NCBI GenBank assembly: GCA_965240365.1
Contig: OZ251218.1
Location: forward strand, 2,480,001 to 2,544,000
DNA: 64,000 bases
Direction of reading: 5' to 3'
DNA from: G965240365 sp965240365
Lineage (GTDB): Bacteria > Pseudomonadota > Gammaproteobacteria > Eutrophobiales > Eutrophobiaceae
Shown here one piece after another: positions 1 to 12,278 of the stretch (the stretch's first letter is position 1; each line of letters begins with the position of its first letter). Under the pieces are notes generated by a model. That model did not search any database. It saw only the letters and a program-made list of their open reading frames with translations, and was not told the DNA's origin. Position numbers and translations under genes: made by a program.

Positions 1-2395
<2,395 letters not shown>

Positions 2396-2403
<8 letters not shown>

Positions 2404-3841
2404 GATCACGGGTTTTCTGGAAGAGAAGCGCGCAAAGCAGCCATATCGCCCGGTAGAGGAGCGCATTAAAGACTGGCATCAGGTCATGCGGGCCTGGCCG
2501 GTCGAACCCCTGAAGACCCAGGCCTCGCGCTGCATGGACTGCGGCATCCCGTTCTGTCATCAGGGCTGTCCGCTGGGCAACCTGATCCCCGACTGGAACG
2601 ACCTGGTTTACCGCGATCAATGGCGGGCCGCGATCGAGCGTTTACACGCGACCAATAACTTCCCGGAATTTACCGGGACCCTGTGCCCGGCGCCGTGCGA
2701 GGGCGCCTGTGTGTTGGGCATTAACGATGAGCCGGTCACGATCAAGGCGATTGAAATCTCAATCATCGACAAGGCTTGGGAAAACGGCTGGGTCAAGCCC
2801 ATGCCGGCCGCAAAGCGGACGGGCAAGACCGTCGCCATCGCCGGTTCCGGCCCGGCCGGGCTGGCCGCGGCCCAGCAACTTGCCCGGGCCGGACATGAGG
2901 TCACGGTGTTTGAGCGCGATGACCGCGTGGGCGGCTTGTTGCGCTATGGGATCCCGGAATTCAAGCTGGAAAAGAAGGTATTGGATCGCCGCCTTGAACA
3001 AATGCGGACTGAAGGCGTGCAATTCAAAACCAACGCCTGCGTGGGCGGGAACATTGCGCTGGAAACGCTCAGGAATGATTACGATGCGCTGCTCCTGACC
3101 GGCGGCGCCTGCGCGCGCCGCGGGCTGTCCGTCGAGGGCCATGAACTGAACGGCGTCTATCAGGCGATGGACTACCTGCCCATGCAAAACAAGGTCTGCG
3201 AAGGCGACGCGCCGCCGGCCGGCTTTGCCAGCGCCAGGGGCAAGCATGTGGTCATCATCGGCGGCGGCGACACCGGCGCCGACTGTCTGGGCACCGCCAA
3301 TCGTCAGGGTTGCGCCTCCGCGCATCAGCTTGAGATCATGCCGCAACCGCCCGCGGCCAGGGCCGCCGATAATCCCTGGCCGGAATGGCCGCGTATCTAC
3401 CGGACCGCGTCCGCCCATGAAGAAGGCGTTGAGCGGGTCTATTCCGTCTCGACCAAACGCTTCATTGATGACGGCAAGGGCAACGTCGAAGCGCTGGAAC
3501 TGGTCAAGGTTAAATTGCAGAATGATGGCGGGCGCGTGTCCTTCGCCGAAATCCCGGGCAGTGAAACGCGGCTTCGCTGTGACCTTGCCCTGCTGGCGCT
3601 GGGTTTTACCGGCCCCGAAAAACCCGGCATGATCGAACAGCTTGGCTGTGAACTGGACAAGCGCGGTAATGTGGTCGCCGACCCCGAGACCTGGCAGACC
3701 AGTGTCGCCGGCGTGTTCGCGGCCGGCGATATGCGCCGGGGCCAGAGCCTGATCGTATGGGCGATCGCGGAAGGACGCTCCGCCGCCAGGGGTATAGACC
3801 AATACCTCATGGGGCAAAGCGACCTGCCCGCGCCTGTTTAG
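2396..3841 (+). CDS. gltD: Glutamate synthase (NADPH) small subunit
   Basis: This 481-residue protein is the FAD/NADPH and iron-sulfur subunit that feeds electrons to GltB. An N-terminal cysteine cluster (C46, C49, C54, C58) and a second group (LCPAPCEGAC) match the [4Fe-4S] region. The FAD dinucleotide motif IAGSGPAGLAAA and the NADPH motif IIGGGDTGADC follow in the expected order, and the C-terminal AAGDMRRGQSL is the usual FAD-contact motif. The start at 2396 gives the normal N-terminus (MGKITGFLE) and length. The frame stays open further upstream, but that stretch only overlaps gltB in another frame. The ATG overlaps the gltB stop, so the two are probably translated together. Confidence 0.97.
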
Positions 3842-3863
3842 GCTCTGGCACAACTTTCCTCTA

Positions 3864-4129
3864 GGGCCTGTTAACACTATTTTGGCAGGCCCTGTTGTGT
3901 CCCAAACTGCGCCAATCAAGGCGCGCGGAGCGAGATTTGGTCATTCCAAATGAGCGACAAGCAACGCCGAGTGGCGCAGTTTGGGACACAACCCGAAGGG
4001 CTTGGCCTGTTTTGCGCCCCAGCTTCGTTGTCAGTCGCTTGAGTAGCGCAACTACACTGCGCTCCTTCCGCCTTGCTGGCGCGCAAAACAGACTCAAGCA
4101 GGGACTGCTAAAATAGTGTTAACAGGCCC
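3864..4129. mobile_element. MITE-like element with nested inverted repeats
   Basis: This is a 266-bp non-coding element. Its ends are perfect 20-bp inverted repeats starting GGGCCTGTTAACAC (3864-3883 and 4110-4129), extending imperfectly to about 31 bp. A TA dinucleotide lies on both sides (3862-3863 and 4130-4131), as expected of a TA target duplication. Inside is a second perfect 20-bp inverted repeat (3894-3913 with 3973-3992) and a weaker third one (CTGTTTTGCGC near 4008, its complement near 4080). There is no transposase, so it would need one in trans. TA duplication suggests an IS630/Tc1-type partner, but that is inference. It fills the 370-base gap between gltD and the cytochrome gene. 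Confidence 0.8.
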
Positions 4130-4211
4130 TAAGGAACTTTGGCCTGATTTACGTTATCCCAACTGCTAAGGTTGTCCCTTTAATGACATACGGCCACGGG
4201 TTTCAGCTTAA

Positions 4212-4781
4212 ATGAACATACGCAACACCAGACAGGGCTTTGGCCTCGTGAGCATCATCCTGCATTGGCTGATGGCGCTCCTGATCATCGGCCTGTTCGC
4301 CTCCGGTTATTATATGGTGGAACTGGACTATTACAGCAAATGGTATAACGTATTGCCCTGGTGGCATATCGCCGTGGGGGTCACGACCTTTCTGTTATTG
4401 CTGTTGCGGATCGCCTGGCGCTGGACCAATCCGCGGCCGGCGGCCCTGTCCAGTTATCAAAGCTGGGAGAACATAGCGGCCCGGATCACACATTATGCCT
4501 TTTATTTACTGCTGCTCGTGATTTCCGTCACGGGCTATTTCATCACCACGGCCAGGGGCGCGCCGATCGATTTTTTCGGCTGGTTTGATATTCCGGCGCT
4601 GACCAGGCTTGACTCCGAGCCGGCGGACTGGGCCGGCAGGATTCATGAATATGCCGCCTATGCGGTGGCGGGATTATTTTTACTGCATGTTTGCGCTACC
4701 GTTAAACATCATTTTATTGATAAAGACATCACCTTTATCCGCATTCTTAAACCGACCGACATTGAGGAGAAAAAATTATGA
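4212..4781 (+). CDS. Cytochrome b561 family protein
   Basis: This 189-residue integral membrane protein has four predicted transmembrane helices (about residues 11-30, 50-68, 94-113 and 145-165). Histidines in or near the helices (H18 in ILHWL, one in WWHIAVG, one in THYAFY, one in LFLLHVC) could bind two b hemes. This is the bacterial CybB/b561 type, which passes electrons from the quinone pool to partners at the periplasmic side. The stop overlaps the ATG of the YceI gene by four bases (ATGA). Cytochrome b561-YceI pairs are common, with YceI proteins binding isoprenoid quinones, so a shared role in redox or quinone handling is likely. Confidence 0.9.
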   Translation: MNIRNTRQGFGLVSIILHWLMALLIIGLFASGYYMVELDYYSKWYNVLPWWHIAVGVTTFLLLLLRIAWRWTNPRPAALSSYQSWENIAARITHYAFYLLLLVISVTGYFITTARGAPIDFFGWFDIPALTRLDSEPADWAGRIHEYAAYAVAGLFLLHVCATVKHHFIDKDITFIRILKPTDIEEKKL

Positions 4782-5347
4782 AAATTATCCGTTACAGCCT
4801 GTTACTGCTATCCCTGTTTTCCGCCAATCTGCTGGCCGCCGAATATGTGATCGACAAGCAGGGCATGCATGCCTCGATAAAATTCAAGATCTCGCACCTG
4901 GGTTTTAGCTGGGTATGGGGCCGCTTTAATGACTTTGAGGGCGATTTTACCTTCGATAAAAACAACCCCTCGGCCTCCAAGATCAGCGTCATGATCAATC
5001 CGGCCAGTGTTGACTCCAACCATGCCGAGCGCGACAAGCATCTGCGCAGCGAAGACTTCCTGGATGTGGATAAATTTCCCGAGGCCAGATTTGTCAGCAC
5101 CTCATTTGAAATGAATGAAAACGGCAGCGGTGTTTTAAAGGGCGATTTCACCCTGCGTGACGTGACCCGGCCGATCACTATCGAGGTGATCAAGATTGGC
5201 GAAGGGAGCGACCCCTGGGGGGGCTATCGGGCCGGTTTCGAGGGCAAGACACGCATCGCCCTGGCGGATTATGGCATTCTCAAGGATCTCGGCCCGACCG
5301 CCAGGGAAATGGATCTGTTTTTTGTCATTGAGGGCGTGCGTAAATAG
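4778..5347 (+). CDS. YceI family periplasmic lipid/quinone-binding protein
   Basis: This 189-residue protein starts with a signal peptide (MKIIRYSLLLLSLFSANLLA, cleavage probably before AEYVID). The mature part is one YceI domain, a lipocalin-like barrel, with the typical HASIKFKISHLGFS near the N-terminus, DKHLRSEDFLDVDKFPEA in the middle and GDFTLRDVTRPI later. The family binds polyisoprenoids or quinones in the periplasm. It is coupled to the upstream cytochrome b561 gene by an ATGA overlap and is followed 5 bases after its stop by a strong intrinsic terminator, which closes the two-gene operon. Confidence 0.93.
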   Translation: MKIIRYSLLLLSLFSANLLAAEYVIDKQGMHASIKFKISHLGFSWVWGRFNDFEGDFTFDKNNPSASKISVMINPASVDSNHAERDKHLRSEDFLDVDKFPEARFVSTSFEMNENGSGVLKGDFTLRDVTRPITIEVIKIGEGSDPWGGYRAGFEGKTRIALADYGILKDLGPTAREMDLFFVIEGVRK

Positions 5348-5352
5348 CGCTC

Positions 5353-5391
5353 AAAAGGCCCGTAACGCTGATTGCGTTACGGGCCTTTTTT
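5353..5391 (+). terminator. Rho-independent terminator of the b561-yceI operon
   Basis: A perfect stem pairs AAAAGGCCCGTAACGC with GCGTTACGGGCCTTTT across a six-base loop, ending in a run of six T. It begins five bases after the yceI stop. The core GGCCCGTAA...TTACGGGCC is the same as in the groESL terminator at 5715-5748. Confidence 0.93.
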
Positions 5392-5511
5392 ATCAGGCAA
5401 GCTCTGAATAAGACCATCCTGGGCTTCCCTGTTTTTGGTAGGCAGGGGGGGTAGGCAGGTCGCTCACGCGCAACGCCGTGGGGCCTATTCAGCAGCAATG
5501 GTTGGATTTTG

Positions 5512-5605
5512 ATGGAACATTTGGTTGGCGCCCGTAAAGCTAGCGAATGTCAGTTTGCCACAATGTTGAACAGCGAGGCAAACAGAAGAGAGCAAGACGG
5601 TTTGC
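5512..5605. repeat. Dispersed 94-bp repeat, copy 1
   Basis: The 94 bases starting ATGGAACATTTGGTTGGCGC are almost identical to 19153-19246, with only a handful of differences. Both copies are intergenic: this one between the b561-yceI and groESL terminators, the other just upstream of the vsr-dcm defence genes. I see no open frame of useful length in it. Apart from this repeat and the two terminators, the gap 5392-5714 shows nothing recognisable. Confidence 0.75.
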
Positions 5606-5714
5606 GGATATGAAAAATGAGGTTAGCTATTGTAGCGCCGGCTTCAATCAACGAGCTTGGTTTTAAGCACGATTCCCATAACCCAGGCAAATATTTCTGG
5701 ATACCTCACCCAAT

Positions 5715-5748
5715 AAAAAAGGCCCGTAACTCAATGAATTACGGGCCT
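5715..5748 (-). terminator. Rho-independent terminator of groES-groEL
   Basis: Read on the minus strand, AGGCCCGTAATTC pairs with GAGTTACGGGCCT and is followed by six T. It lies 27 bases beyond the groEL stop. The stem core matches the terminator of the converging operon at 5353-5391. Confidence 0.9.
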
Positions 5749-5775
5749 CGCTAGAGATGAACGGGTCATCGGCAA

Positions 5776-7419
5776 TTACATCATGCCGCCCATTCCTCCC
5801 ATGCCGCCCATGTCCGGTCCGGCCGGTGAGGCCGGTTCTTCCTTGGGAATCTCGGCCACCATCGCCTCGGTGGTGAGCAGCAGGCTGGCAACGGACGCCG
5901 CGTTTTGCAGGGCCGAGCGGGTCACCTTGGTCGGGTCAAGAATCCCCATCGAGATCATATCGCCGAATTCGCCGGTGGCCGCGTTATAACCGTTGTTACC
6001 CTCGGCTTCGCGCACCCGGTTGACGATCACGGAGGCTTCTTCGCCGGAGTTGGTCACGATCTGGCGCAGCGGCTCTTCAATGGCCCGTTTCAGGATATCA
6101 ACCCCGATCTGCTGATCATGGTTTTCACCCTTGACGGCCCCGACCTTTTCCAGGGTGCGGATCAACGCGACCCCGCCACCGGCCACAACGCCTTCCTCAA
6201 CGGCGGCGCGGGTGGAGTGCAGCGCGTCCTCGACGCGGGCCTTCTTTTCCTTCATCTCGATCTCCGTCGCGGCGCCGACCTTGATAACCGCAACCCCGCC
6301 GGCCAGCTTGGCCACCCGTTCCTGCAGTTTTTCCTTGTCGTAGTCCGAAGTGGAATCTTCGATCTGCTGACGGATCTGAGTGACGCGGCCTTCGATGTCG
6401 GCGGTCTTGCCGGCGCCGTCAATGACCGTGGTGTTTTCCTTGCTGATCTGCACCCGCTTGGCGTTGCCCAGGTCATCTAGCCCGGCCTTTTCCAGGCTCA
6501 GGCCGACTTCCTCGGAAATCACGGTGCCCGCGGTCAGGATGGCAATATCTTCCAGCATGGCCTTGCGCCGATCACCGAAACCGGGGGCCTTGACGGCCGC
6601 GACCTTGACGATACCGCGCATGTTGTTGACGACCAGCGTGGCCAGGGCCTCGCCTTCAATATCCTCGGCCACGATCAGCAGGGGCTTGCCCGCCTTGGCG
6701 ACATTCTCAAGCACCGGCAGCAGGTCGCGGACGTTGGATATTTTCTTGTCGTGCAACAGGATATAAGGCTCTTCCAGTTCCACGCTCATGGTTTGTTGAT
6801 CATTGATGAAGTAGGGCGACAGGTAGCCGCGGTCAAACTGCATGCCTTCGACCACATCCAGTTCATTATCGAGGCCCGAACCTTCTTCAACGGTGATCAC
6901 GCCTTCCTTGCCAACCTTTTCCATGGCCTCGGCGATGATGTTGCCGATGTCGTTGTCGGAGTTGGCGGAGATGGTGCCGACCTGGGCGATGGCCTTGCTG
7001 TCTTCACAGGGCTTGGAGAAGGTTTTTAATTCCTCCACCGCCGTGGTCACGGCCTTGTCGATACCGCGCTTGATGTCCATCGGGTTGGTGCCGGCCGTGA
7101 CCGCCTTCAGGCCCTCGCGCACGATGGCCTGCGCCAGCAGGGTCGCGGTGGTGGTGCCGTCGCCGGCCACGTCAGAGGTCTTGGAAGCCACTTCCTTGAC
7201 CATCTGCGCGCCCATATTTTCAAATTTGTCTTCCAGCTCGATTTCCTTTGCGACCGAGACCCCGTCCTTGGTGACGGTCGGCGCGCCGAAACTCTTGTCG
7301 AGGATGACATTACGGCCCTTCGGGCCAAGCGTCTGCTTTACCGCATTCGCCAGGACATTTACCCCTTTCGCCATGCGTGAACGGGCATCGTCCGAAAATC
7401 TAACTTCTTTTGCAGCCAT
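5776..7419 (-). CDS. groEL: 60 kDa chaperonin GroEL
   Basis: The 547-residue length and sequence are standard for GroEL, the tetradecameric ATP-driven folding chamber. It starts MAAKEVRFSDDAR and contains the nucleotide-binding VAGDGTTTATLLAQ. It ends in the GGM repeat tail (GGMGGMGGMM) that lies inside the cavity. It is the second gene of the groES-groEL operon, 31 bases after groES, with a good ribosome site (GGAGAAAT) before the ATG. Control is by the CIRCE element and sigma-70-type promoter upstream of groES. Nothing is unusual. Confidence 0.99.
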   Translation of the reverse strand: MAAKEVRFSDDARSRMAKGVNVLANAVKQTLGPKGRNVILDKSFGAPTVTKDGVSVAKEIELEDKFENMGAQMVKEVASKTSDVAGDGTTTATLLAQAIVREGLKAVTAGTNPMDIKRGIDKAVTTAVEELKTFSKPCEDSKAIAQVGTISANSDNDIGNIIAEAMEKVGKEGVITVEEGSGLDNELDVVEGMQFDRGYLSPYFINDQQTMSVELEEPYILLHDKKISNVRDLLPVLENVAKAGKPLLIVAEDIEGEALATLVVNNMRGIVKVAAVKAPGFGDRRKAMLEDIAILTAGTVISEEVGLSLEKAGLDDLGNAKRVQISKENTTVIDGAGKTADIEGRVTQIRQQIEDSTSDYDKEKLQERVAKLAGGVAVIKVGAATEIEMKEKKARVEDALHSTRAAVEEGVVAGGGVALIRTLEKVGAVKGENHDQQIGVDILKRAIEEPLRQIVTNSGEEASVIVNRVREAEGNNGYNAATGEFGDMISMGILDPTKVTRSALQNAASVASLLLTTEAMVAEIPKEEPASPAGPDMGGMGGMGGMM

Positions 7420-7450
7420 GATTATTTCTCCTGACTTGTTGATTGTTTAA

Positions 7451-7738
7451 TTACTCGATGACGCCCATGATGTCGTCTTCCCGCATGACCAGGTATTCCT
7501 CGCCACTGACCTTGACTTCAGTGCCTGAATACTTGCCGAACAACACCCTGTCACCCTTTTTCAGATCCAGCGCGCGCAGTTCGCCGTTGTCCAGCAATTT
7601 GCCATTGCCAACGGCAATGACTTCGCCTTCCACCGGTTTTTCCGTGGCCGAATCAGGAATCACGATACCGCCCGGAGAGGTCTTTTCCTCTTCCACGCGC
7701 TTCACGATCACACGATCATGTAATGGTCGGATATTCAT
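7451..7738 (-). CDS. groES: 10 kDa co-chaperonin GroES
   Basis: This 95-residue GroES lid protein starts MNIRPLHDRVIVKR and has the mobile loop (EEEKTSPGGIVIPDSATEK) and the GEYLVMREDDIMGV end. The ATG at 7738 is chosen because AAGGAGG lies eight to nine bases before it. An upstream TTG in frame would add only three residues and sits almost inside that ribosome site. First gene of the heat-shock operon. Confidence 0.98.
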   Translation of the reverse strand: MNIRPLHDRVIVKRVEEEKTSPGGIVIPDSATEKPVEGEVIAVGNGKLLDNGELRALDLKKGDRVLFGKYSGTEVKVSGEEYLVMREDDIMGVIE

Positions 7739-7796
7739 TAAAAGCAAACCTCCTTAATTCCTAACCTGTTGATTTATAACAGTGCCAACAAATTTG

Positions 7797-7823
7797 TTAG
7801 CACTCCTCTTGAGTGAGTGCTAA
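7797..7823. promoter_or_regulatory. CIRCE operator (HrcA binding site)
   Basis: A perfect match to the CIRCE consensus: TTAGCACTC, nine-base spacer, GAGTGCTAA. It overlaps the -10 side of the groESL promoter, so HrcA bound here would block transcription. HrcA itself is not in the window. Confidence 0.96.
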
Positions 7824-7850
7824 ATATAGTCCAAAATTTCCGGCTGTCAA
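7823..7850 (-). promoter_or_regulatory. groESL promoter, sigma-70 type
   Basis: On the minus strand TTGACA (7850-7845) and TATATT (7828-7823) are separated by 16 bases. The -10 touches the CIRCE inverted repeat. No sigma-32-like box was noticed. Confidence 0.8.
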
Positions 7851-7884
7851 CACCCGGATTAAAAAAAATAATTGGTGTCCGCCC

Positions 7885-8100
7885 GCGGCCTGCCACGGGC
7901 AGGCCGGAATGACGATAGAGTATGCGGTCAAGAATCCGTTATTCCAGGGCGCGCTCGCCTACATAAATGACGGAGAGCGGGAATAACCCCCGCCGTCATT
8001 CCAGCGGAAGCTGGAATCCAGGAGGGTGGGCCGGGGTATTAAGTGAATTCCAGCTTCCGCCTGCCCGCGCCAGACCAACCAGAATTACGACGGGGGGCAA
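7885..8100. repeat. Palindromic repeat block upstream of the phase-variable TonB gene
   Basis: This intergenic block carries GTCATTCC/GGAATGAC-type palindromes. From about 7905 it is a near-identical partial copy of the 251-bp unit that is tandemly repeated at 10590-11215 on the other side of the TonB gene (shared landmarks: CAAGAATCCGTTATTCCAG, AAATGACGGAGAGCGGGAAT, GTATTAAGTGAATTCCAGC). The rest of 8100-8246 is AT-rich and presumably holds the TonB gene promoter; I could not fix its boxes. Confidence 0.8.
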
Positions 8101-8246
8101 TTCCAGCTTCCAACTGCCGCAAGTCAGGCGCAAAACAACAACGCTAAAAATAATTTCCTGTTTTTATAAAAATAAACTTGCGAATCATTTCAACTACTTT
8201 TATAATGCCGTTTTTTCCAATTAACCAAAGACACGAGGACGTTCCA

Positions 8247-10573
<2,327 letters not shown>

Positions 10574-10589
10574 GCAAACTGCCAACCAT

Positions 10590-11215
10590 CCAAACACCCC
10601 GCCTGCCTGCGCCAGACCGACCAGAATGCTGTGTTTGGCTGTCATTCCCGCTTAAGCGGGAATGTATTACATAAACCACTGGATTCCGGCCTTCGCCGGA
10701 ATGACGTATGGAGTATGCAGTCAAGAATCCGTTATTCCAGAGCGCGCTCGCCTATATAAATGACGGAGAGCGGGAATAACCCCCGTCGTCATTCCAGCGA
10801 AAGCTGGAATCCAGGAGGGTAGGCCGGGGTATTAAGTGAATTCCAGCTTCCGCCTGCCTGCACCAGACCGACCAGAATAGTGTGTTTGGCTGTCATTCCC
10901 GCTTAAGTGGGAATGTATTACATAAACCACTGGATTCCGGCTTTCGCCGGAATGACGATAGAGTATGAAGTCAAGAATCCGTTATTCCAGAGGGCGCTCG
11001 CCTACATAAATGACGGAGAGCGGGAATAACCCCCGTCGTCATTCCAGCGAAAGCTGGAATCCAGGAGGGTAGGCCCGGGGTATTAGGTGAATTGCCGCTT
11101 CCGCCTGCCTGCGCCAGACCGGCCAGGATGCTGTGTTTGGCTGTCATTCCCGCTTACGCGGGAATGTATGACATAAACCACTGGATTCCGGCTTTCGCCG
11201 GAATGACGACGCGGT
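10590..11215. repeat. 251-bp tandem repeat array after the TonB gene
   Basis: Landmarks such as GTGTTTGGCTGTCATTCC recur at 10631, 10882 and 11133, a period of exactly 251 bases, giving about two and a half copies. Each unit contains two palindromic modules (GTCATTCCCGC...GCGGGAAT and GGATTCCGGC...GCCGGAATGAC). Part of the same unit lies at 7905-8095, so the receptor gene sits between direct repeats. Open frames within the array are not conserved between units and are not genes. Confidence 0.9.
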
Positions 11216-11316
11216 GAAAATGATCTATGTGCTGTGATTCCAGGCCTGTCTGCTAAGGGCAGGCAACAGGCGGGTCTGCGGATCAAACTCCCCCCGGCTG
11301 GCCCCGCGCGGCGTAT

Positions 11317-11326
11317 TTGCTATAAT
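11317..11326 (+). promoter_or_regulatory. Extended -10 promoter of cysDN
   Basis: TTGCTATAAT lies 43 bases before the cysD ATG: a perfect TATAAT (11321-11326) preceded by TG one base away. No good -35 is visible in the GC-rich stretch upstream, as is usual for extended -10 promoters. Confidence 0.6.
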
Positions 11327-11368
11327 CTCCGCCTTTTTTCAGACCATCTTGCGGGGAAGATTCAGGGC

Positions 11369-12277
11369 ATGGGCAAAGACAGGCTCACTCATTTAAAGCA
11401 GCTTGAGGCGGAGAGCGTTCATATTATCCGCGAGGTCGCCAGCGAATTTGAAAAACCGGTCATGCTGTATTCCATCGGCAAGGATTCGGCCGTCATGTTG
11501 CAGTTGGCCCTGAAGGCGTTTTATCCCGGCAAGCCGCCTTTCCCGTTGCTGCATATTGACACCACCTGGAAATTCCGCGAGATGATTCAGTTTCGTGACC
11601 GGCTGGCGCGCGAGCTTGGCCTGGAATTACTCGTTTATACCAACCGGCAGGGGGTCGAGGCCGGGGTCAGCCCGTTCAGCGTGGGCAGCAAGAAACACAC
11701 CGACATTATGAAAACCCAGGCCCTGCGTCAGGCGCTGGATAAATATCAATTTGACGCCGCCTTTGGCGGCGCCCGCCGCGATGAGGAAAAATCGCGCGCC
11801 AAGGAACGGGTTTATTCCTTTCGTGACAAAAATCATCGCTGGGACCCCAAAAACCAGCGGCCGGAACTCTGGAATATCTACAACGGCCGCATCGACCGGG
11901 GCGAGAGCATCCGGGTCTTTCCCCTGTCCAACTGGACCGAACTGGATGTCTGGCAATATATTCACCTGGAAAATATCCCCATCGTGCCGCTCTACTTCGC
12001 CGCCGAACGCCCGGTCGTGAAGCGCGAGGGGGTTTATATCATGGTCGATGACGCGCGTATGCCGCTTGAACCCGGCGAGGCGCCCGAACAAAAGCGGGTG
12101 CGGTTTCGAACACTGGGCTGTTATCCGCTGACCGGCGCGGTCGAATCGGCGGCAACCACGCTGCCCGAAATTATTCAGGAAATGCTGCTGGCCCGCACCT
12201 CCGAGCGCCAGGGCCGCATCATCGACTACGATCAGGCCGGTTCGATGGAGCAAAAGAAACGCGAGGGCTATTTCTGA
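11369..12277 (+). CDS. cysD: Sulfate adenylyltransferase subunit 2
   Basis: This 302-residue protein has exactly the family length with the ATG at 11369. The frame is open further upstream only through repeat DNA. The PP-loop motif YSIGKDSAVM near residue 33 marks the ATP pyrophosphatase-type active site; GGARRDEEKSRAKER and the C-terminal QEMLLARTSERQGR are typical of CysD. With CysN it makes adenosine 5'-phosphosulfate from ATP and sulfate, the first step of sulfate assimilation. cysN starts one base after the stop, so the two are co-translated. An extended -10 promoter is visible upstream. Confidence 0.97.
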   Translation: MGKDRLTHLKQLEAESVHIIREVASEFEKPVMLYSIGKDSAVMLQLALKAFYPGKPPFPLLHIDTTWKFREMIQFRDRLARELGLELLVYTNRQGVEAGVSPFSVGSKKHTDIMKTQALRQALDKYQFDAAFGGARRDEEKSRAKERVYSFRDKNHRWDPKNQRPELWNIYNGRIDRGESIRVFPLSNWTELDVWQYIHLENIPIVPLYFAAERPVVKREGVYIMVDDARMPLEPGEAPEQKRVRFRTLGCYPLTGAVESAATTLPEIIQEMLLARTSERQGRIIDYDQAGSMEQKKREGYF

Positions 12278-12278
12278 G

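Noticed and set aside
2759..3919. 386-codon minus-strand open frame
   Set aside because: Antisense to gltD, with no family features; gltD is certain.
10590..11215. CRISPR-like array
   Set aside because: Units are about 251 bases long with no short unique spacers; they are tandem copies of intergenic palindromic modules. The same applies to 28975-29700.
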